A stretch of DNA of 64,000 nucleotides. Source: Pseudobacillus lumedeiriae (GTDB taxonomy: Bacteria; Bacillota; Bacilli; Bacillales; Domibacillaceae). Below, piece by piece: positions 60,783-64,000 of the stretch; position 1 is the stretch's first letter, and every line of letters starts with the position of its first letter. The notes beneath the pieces are model-generated. The model did no database searches. It was not told where the DNA came from and was given only the letters and a program-made list of their open reading frames with translations. The stretch spans positions 121,514 to 185,513 of the forward strand of contig NZ_JAUIYO010000005.1 in the NCBI RefSeq assembly GCF_044891285.1. The letters run 5' to 3'. The position numbers were made by a program, and so were the translations under genes.

Positions 60783-61913
60783 TTATTTTAAAGCAGCAAT
60801 CCCTCTTTCTATTTCTTGAATAACTTGAGGCTCGACTTCTTTTTCTTTTGCTTGAAGCAATGCCTCCCTCGCCTTCTCTCCGCCAATTTTGGCAATAGAC
60901 CAGGCTGCAGTTCCTCTCATAACCGGTCGAATATCCTTATGCAGAGCTTCGATTAAAACCGGTAATGCTTCTTCCTCTTTAAAATGAGCCAGTGCAATCA
61001 TCGCATTTCGTTGAATCGGCTTCTTTCCCCGCCATGACCCCGACATGCGGCCAAATTGCTGCTTAAATTCTTTATTACTCATATGAATTAAAGGCTGAAG
61101 CAATGGCTTAACCGCTTCCCCATCTGGTTCCATCTCTTCATGCAAGTGAAAATCGATCCCTTTGTTTTCAGGACAGACTGTTTGACACGTATCACAGCCG
61201 TATAGGCGGTTCCCTAACTTTTCACGGAACTCTACCGGCATAAAGTCCTTAGTCTGTGTTAAAAAAGCGATACAGCGCTTAGCATTAAGCTGTCCTCCCT
61301 GAACTAAAGCACCCGTCGGACAAGCATCTAGACACTTTGTGCATGTCCCGCATTGATTTTCCAGCGGCTGATCCGGCTCAAATGGCAAATTGGTAATCAT
61401 CTCCCCTAAATAAACGTAAGAACCGAATTCCGGTGTAATAATAGAACAGTTCTTGCCGTTCCAGCCTATGCCTGCCCGTTCCGCTACAGCTCTGTCTGCC
61501 AGCTCTCCCGTATCTACCATAGACCGAAAACGAGCTTCAGGAACTTTAGAAGTAATAAAGTCTTCTAATTTACTTAGCCGGTCACGAAGAACAACATGAT
61601 AATCCTCCCCCCAAGAAGCACGGCAAAAGATTCCCCGTCTTTCTCCCTTTTTCCCTTTTACCGAGTCCTTCATTTTTGAAGGATAGGCTAAGGCAATCGC
61701 AATAATAGATCTTGGTCTATCAAAGATTAAAGCAGGATCTACCCGCTTGTTAATATCTTTCTCCTCAAATCCGGACTGATAATTCAGCTCCTGCTGACGC
61801 AAAAGGCGATTTTTCAATTCTGTAAACGGAGCAGCAGAAGCAAAACCAATTTTATCGATACCGATTTCTCGGCTGTATTCAATAATTTCTTTTTTCAAAG
61901 CTGTGTAATCCAT
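60783..61913 (-). CDS. queG: Epoxyqueuosine reductase QueG
   Basis: 376-aa cobalamin- and 4Fe-4S-dependent enzyme for the last step of queuosine synthesis in tRNA. Two ferredoxin-type clusters: CGTCTKCLDACP and CDTCQTVCPENKG. A HEAT-like repeat tail (ALPVLIEALHKDIRPVMRG) follows. ATG at 61913 after AAAGGAGAAG. Equivalent to B. subtilis yhbA. Confidence 0.94.
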   Translation of the reverse strand: MDYTALKKEIIEYSREIGIDKIGFASAAPFTELKNRLLRQQELNYQSGFEEKDINKRVDPALIFDRPRSIIAIALAYPSKMKDSVKGKKGERRGIFCRASWGEDYHVVLRDRLSKLEDFITSKVPEARFRSMVDTGELADRAVAERAGIGWNGKNCSIITPEFGSYVYLGEMITNLPFEPDQPLENQCGTCTKCLDACPTGALVQGGQLNAKRCIAFLTQTKDFMPVEFREKLGNRLYGCDTCQTVCPENKGIDFHLHEEMEPDGEAVKPLLQPLIHMSNKEFKQQFGRMSGSWRGKKPIQRNAMIALAHFKEEEALPVLIEALHKDIRPVMRGTAAWSIAKIGGEKAREALLQAKEKEVEPQVIQEIERGIAALK

Positions 61914-62028
61914 TTCACACTTCTCCTTTCAGAGAATGCAACATTAATTTTATTTGTTCATATCAAATTAAAAAACGCAACATCTTATCCGACAAGGAAT
62001 AAAACATTGCGTTAATAACGATATGAAA

Positions 62029-62102
62029 TGGAGCGGGTGATGGGAATCGAACCCACGACATCAGCTTGGAAGGCTGAGGTTTTACCATTAAACTACACCC
62101 GC
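62029..62102 (-). tRNA. tRNA-Gly (anticodon TCC)
   Basis: GCGGGTG/CACCCGC acceptor stem, anticodon loop CTTCCAA, T-arm GTGGGTTCGATTCCCAT; CCA is encoded. A solitary tRNA, separate from the cluster. Confidence 0.95.
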
Positions 62103-62395
62103 AAGAAAAATCATCATTTGTAACATGTATTATATTATACAGAAAAACATTGTCGAATACAAGAGAATTTTCACTGTTCTCCATGTAAAAAGTAACTCCT
62201 TATTCAAAGCTAAGGTTGTCTGAGACAAGCTTTTTCTTTATACTATGCGCATTTCCCATTCATATGACCCCTACTTAAAAATGTACCCCCTTTTCCCACA
62301 CTCGCTGGAAAAATCTATATAGCGGTTCATAAAAAAACAAGCCCCCAAACACTTCAAGGCCCATTGGATCGTTACCTAAAGTTTTTTTCAATAAA

Positions 62396-62992
62396 TTAGC
62401 GGATATTTACGAAAAAATTAATCATGTCATTAAATGCTTTTTGCGCTGACTCAGCATGATATTTTGGAGAGCAAAGATCACTAAATCCATGTTGTCCTTT
62501 ATATTTATGGGTCTGGACATTCATTTGATGCAGAGTTGAAATGAAGTCATCCACATTAAACGATATCTCCTCTTCCGGATAAAATAGCATGACAGGACAC
62601 TGCGGCGATATTTCGATATAATCCCTAATACGTGAACCGTAGTATCCCACCATTCCATTTATATATTTTTTCTCACTACACAACCATGCAACCGTTGCCC
62701 CTACACTAAATCCAACGATAAATATTTTTTGATATTCACTTTTTCTTTCTGCTAACAACTCTTCCACTTTATACACAGCACGAGCAAAACCGATGTTGTT
62801 CATAAAATAGCGATAAGCGATTTCCTCTTCAATATAAGCAAATGGGGCTTCTCGTTCTAATAAATTAGGACAAAAAATATCAAAACCATAATCTGATAAT
62901 GCCTGGCACACTCCCTTGATATGCTTGTTAATTCCATAGATTTCATGAAGTACAATAATTAAAGTGTTAGAGTTTTTTCGTATGTTAATCAT
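62396..62992 (-). CDS. Dienelactone hydrolase family protein
   Basis: 198-aa alpha/beta-hydrolase. Nucleophile S96 in GFSVGA (true dienelactone hydrolase uses Cys), E17 near the N-terminus and H168 in GQHGFSD. ATG at 62992. It is not part of the B. subtilis gene order I know for this region, and it lies between queG and the tRNA cluster. Substrate unknown. The 62103-62395 gap before it holds no gene I can see. Confidence 0.75.
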   Translation of the reverse strand: MINIRKNSNTLIIVLHEIYGINKHIKGVCQALSDYGFDIFCPNLLEREAPFAYIEEEIAYRYFMNNIGFARAVYKVEELLAERKSEYQKIFIVGFSVGATVAWLCSEKKYINGMVGYYGSRIRDYIEISPQCPVMLFYPEEEISFNVDDFISTLHQMNVQTHKYKGQHGFSDLCSPKYHAESAQKAFNDMINFFVNIR

Positions 62993-63032
62993 ATTCTCTC
63001 CCGCTTATTATCCTAATAAGTATAAGCAAAAT

Positions 63033-63070
63033 AAAAAAGCTTCACACAATGAAGTGTGAAGCTTTTTTAT
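63033..63070. terminator. Terminator of the tRNA cluster
   Basis: AAAAAAGCTTCACAC / GTGTGAAGCTTTTTT perfect stem, T run on both sides; it ends the leftward tRNA operon. Confidence 0.92.
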
Positions 63071-63084
63071 CTTTTCGACCATTT

Positions 63085-63169
63085 TAATACCGGTGGCCGG
63101 GGTCGAACCGGCACTCCTCACGGAACACGATTTTGAGTCGTGCGCGTCTGCCAATTCCGCCACACCGGC
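63085..63169 (-). tRNA. tRNA-Leu (anticodon CAA)
   Basis: Long variable arm; anticodon loop CTCAAAA. Acceptor GCCGGTG / CACCGGT then A. The encoded 3' tail is TTA, not CCA, so CCA must be added after transcription. Confidence 0.88.
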
Positions 63170-63176
63170 ATGATTC

Positions 63177-63250
<74 letters not shown>

Positions 63251-63259
63251 GAAAATAAT

Positions 63260-63334
63260 TGGAGCGGAAGACGGGATTCGAACCCGCGACCCCCACCTTG
63301 GCAAGGTGGTGTTCTACCACTGAACTACTTCCGC
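63260..63334 (-). tRNA. tRNA-Gly (anticodon GCC)
   Basis: GCGGAAG acceptor, loop TTGCCAA, T-arm GCGGGTTCGAATCCCGT, encoded CCA. Confidence 0.94.
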
Positions 63335-63338
63335 ATAA

Positions 63339-63413
63339 TGGCTGGGCTAGCTGGATTCGAACCAGCGCATGACGGAGTCAAAGTCCGTTGCCTTACCGCT
63401 TGGCTATAGCCCA
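63339..63413 (-). tRNA. tRNA-Gln (anticodon TTG)
   Basis: TGGGCTA acceptor, loop CTTTGAC, encoded CCA. Confidence 0.93.
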
Positions 63414-63422
63414 TTAATCATA

Positions 63423-63499
63423 TGGGGCGATCGAGGGGAATCGAACCCCCGAGTGTCGGAGCCACAATCCGATGCGTTCACCACTTCGCCACGACCGCC
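63423..63499 (-). tRNA. tRNA-His (anticodon GTG)
   Basis: The extra 5' G (-1) paired with C73 is encoded; anticodon loop TTGTGGC; encoded CCA. Confidence 0.94.
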
Positions 63500-63514
63500 A
63501 TTGTAGTATTCACT

Positions 63515-63588
63515 TGGCAGGGGCAGTAGGAATCGAACCCACACTGGAGGTTTTGGAGACCTCTGTTCTACCGTTAAACTATGCCCCT
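63515..63588 (-). tRNA. tRNA-Trp (anticodon CCA)
   Basis: AGGGGCA acceptor, loop CTCCAAA, encoded CCA; one G-T pair in the T-stem. Confidence 0.93.
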
Positions 63589-63595
63589 ATAAAAC

Positions 63596-63680
63596 TGGTG
63601 GAGGGGGACGGATTCGAACCGCCGAACCCTGAGGGAGCGGATTTACAGTCCGCCGCGTTTAGCCACTTCGCTACCCCTCC
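63596..63680 (-). tRNA. tRNA-Tyr (anticodon GTA)
   Basis: Class II tRNA with a long variable arm, loop CTGTAAA, GGAGGGG acceptor, encoded CCA. Confidence 0.94.
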
Positions 63681-63700
63681 ACAAATAAATATGTTTAAAG

Positions 63701-63776
<76 letters not shown>

Positions 63777-63781
63777 ATAAA

Positions 63782-63857
63782 TGGTGGCTCAGGACGGAAT
63801 CGAACCGCCGACACATGGATTTTCAGTCCATTGCTCTACCGACTGAGCTACTGAGCC
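63782..63857 (-). tRNA. tRNA-Phe (anticodon GAA)
   Basis: GGCTCAG acceptor, loop CTGAAAA, T-arm GGCGGTTCGATTCCGTC, encoded CCA. Confidence 0.95.
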
Positions 63858-63874
63858 ATACCATTATATATAAA

Positions 63875-63951
63875 TGGCGGTCCGGACGGGACTCGAACCC
63901 GCGACCTCCTGCGTGACAGGCAGGCATTCTAACCAACTGAACTACCGGACC
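63875..63951 (-). tRNA. tRNA-Asp (anticodon GTC)
   Basis: GGTCCGG acceptor, loop CTGTCAC, encoded CCA. Confidence 0.95.
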
Positions 63952-63952
63952 A

Positions 63953-64000
63953 TGATTGCGGGGACAGGATTTGAACCTGCGACCTTCGGGTTATGAGCCC
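63953..64000 (-). tRNA. tRNA-fMet (anticodon CAT), 5' half outside window
   Basis: Only the anticodon arm (GGGCTCATAACCC), T-arm and 3' acceptor are visible. GGGCTCATAACCCGAAGG and the CCCCGCAA end match initiator tRNA. The encoded tail reads TCA rather than CCA. Confidence 0.88.

Overview
The window looks like chromosomal core sequence of an endospore-forming member of the Bacillaceae (Firmicutes, low to moderate GC). The evidence is AAGGAGG-type ribosome binding sites, frequent TTG/GTG starts, a T-box leader, CodY-like and PurR-like boxes, an alpha/beta-type SASP gene behind a sigma-G promoter, spoVR, yhbH, prkA, and gene order closely resembling the Bacillus subtilis yhb-yhc-yhd-yhe-yha-hem-yhg region, here in reverse. 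I see no prophage, CRISPR array, conjugative element or intact insertion sequence. The genus cannot be settled from the sequence alone.

Layout. 1-10.6 kb: a YhgE/Pip membrane protein cut by the window edge and its TetR neighbour, a tcyABC-like cystine importer, two tiny overlapping genes, and late haem synthesis (hemE-hemH-hemY) back to back with the haem-degrading monooxygenase hmoB. 10.7-26.5 kb: ecsAB, hit, yhaH, scoC, a degenerate zincin-like membrane protein, prsA, yhaL, yhaM, the yhaQP exporter, yhzD, hemZ, yhaX, yheA, yheB and a CstR-like repressor. 26.6-28.5 kb: a SASP gene with a compact folded leader RNA, then fumC. 29.0-39.4 kb: the branched-chain amino acid block ilvD-[T-box]-ilvB-ilvH-ilvC-leuA-leuB-leuC-leuD, transcribed leftward. 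39.7-43.5 kb: a class A penicillin-binding protein, tatA and a dicarboxylate/amino acid symporter. 43.6-56 kb: an ArsR pseudogene, ecsC (detached from ecsAB), a TrkA-C membrane protein, spoVR, yhdB, a bdbC-thioredoxin pair, yhcU and yhcT homologues, an aldo-keto reductase, a Pit phosphate transporter pair, a nitroreductase and a PbuO-like purine permease. 55.8-62 kb: yhbH, prkA, trmL, yhbB, queG and tRNA-Gly(TCC). 63.1-64.0 kb: the distal part of a large tRNA operon of the type that follows rRNA operons, eleven tRNAs read leftward with the last cut by the window edge.

How the genes work together. SpoVR, YhbH and PrkA form a conserved sporulation/stress trio; PrsA, the Ecs exporter, the BdbC pair, TatA and the PBP act at the cell envelope; HemE/H/Y make haem and HmoB degrades it; the ilv-leu block is controlled at the ilvD promoter (possible CodY site) and again by the T-box before ilvB.

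The least ordinary features are non-coding. First, the SASP leader folds into a four-helix junction with a GNRA tetraloop and a T-loop-like hairpin. Second, short MITE-like repeats (family A, at least nine copies of about 50-155 bp with GGCT-type inverted ends) are scattered between genes. One copy sits inside the ilv operon with a perfect 8-bp target duplication. Third, a second family (B) includes a copy flanked by a 16-bp direct repeat that interrupts a small reading frame before hmoB.
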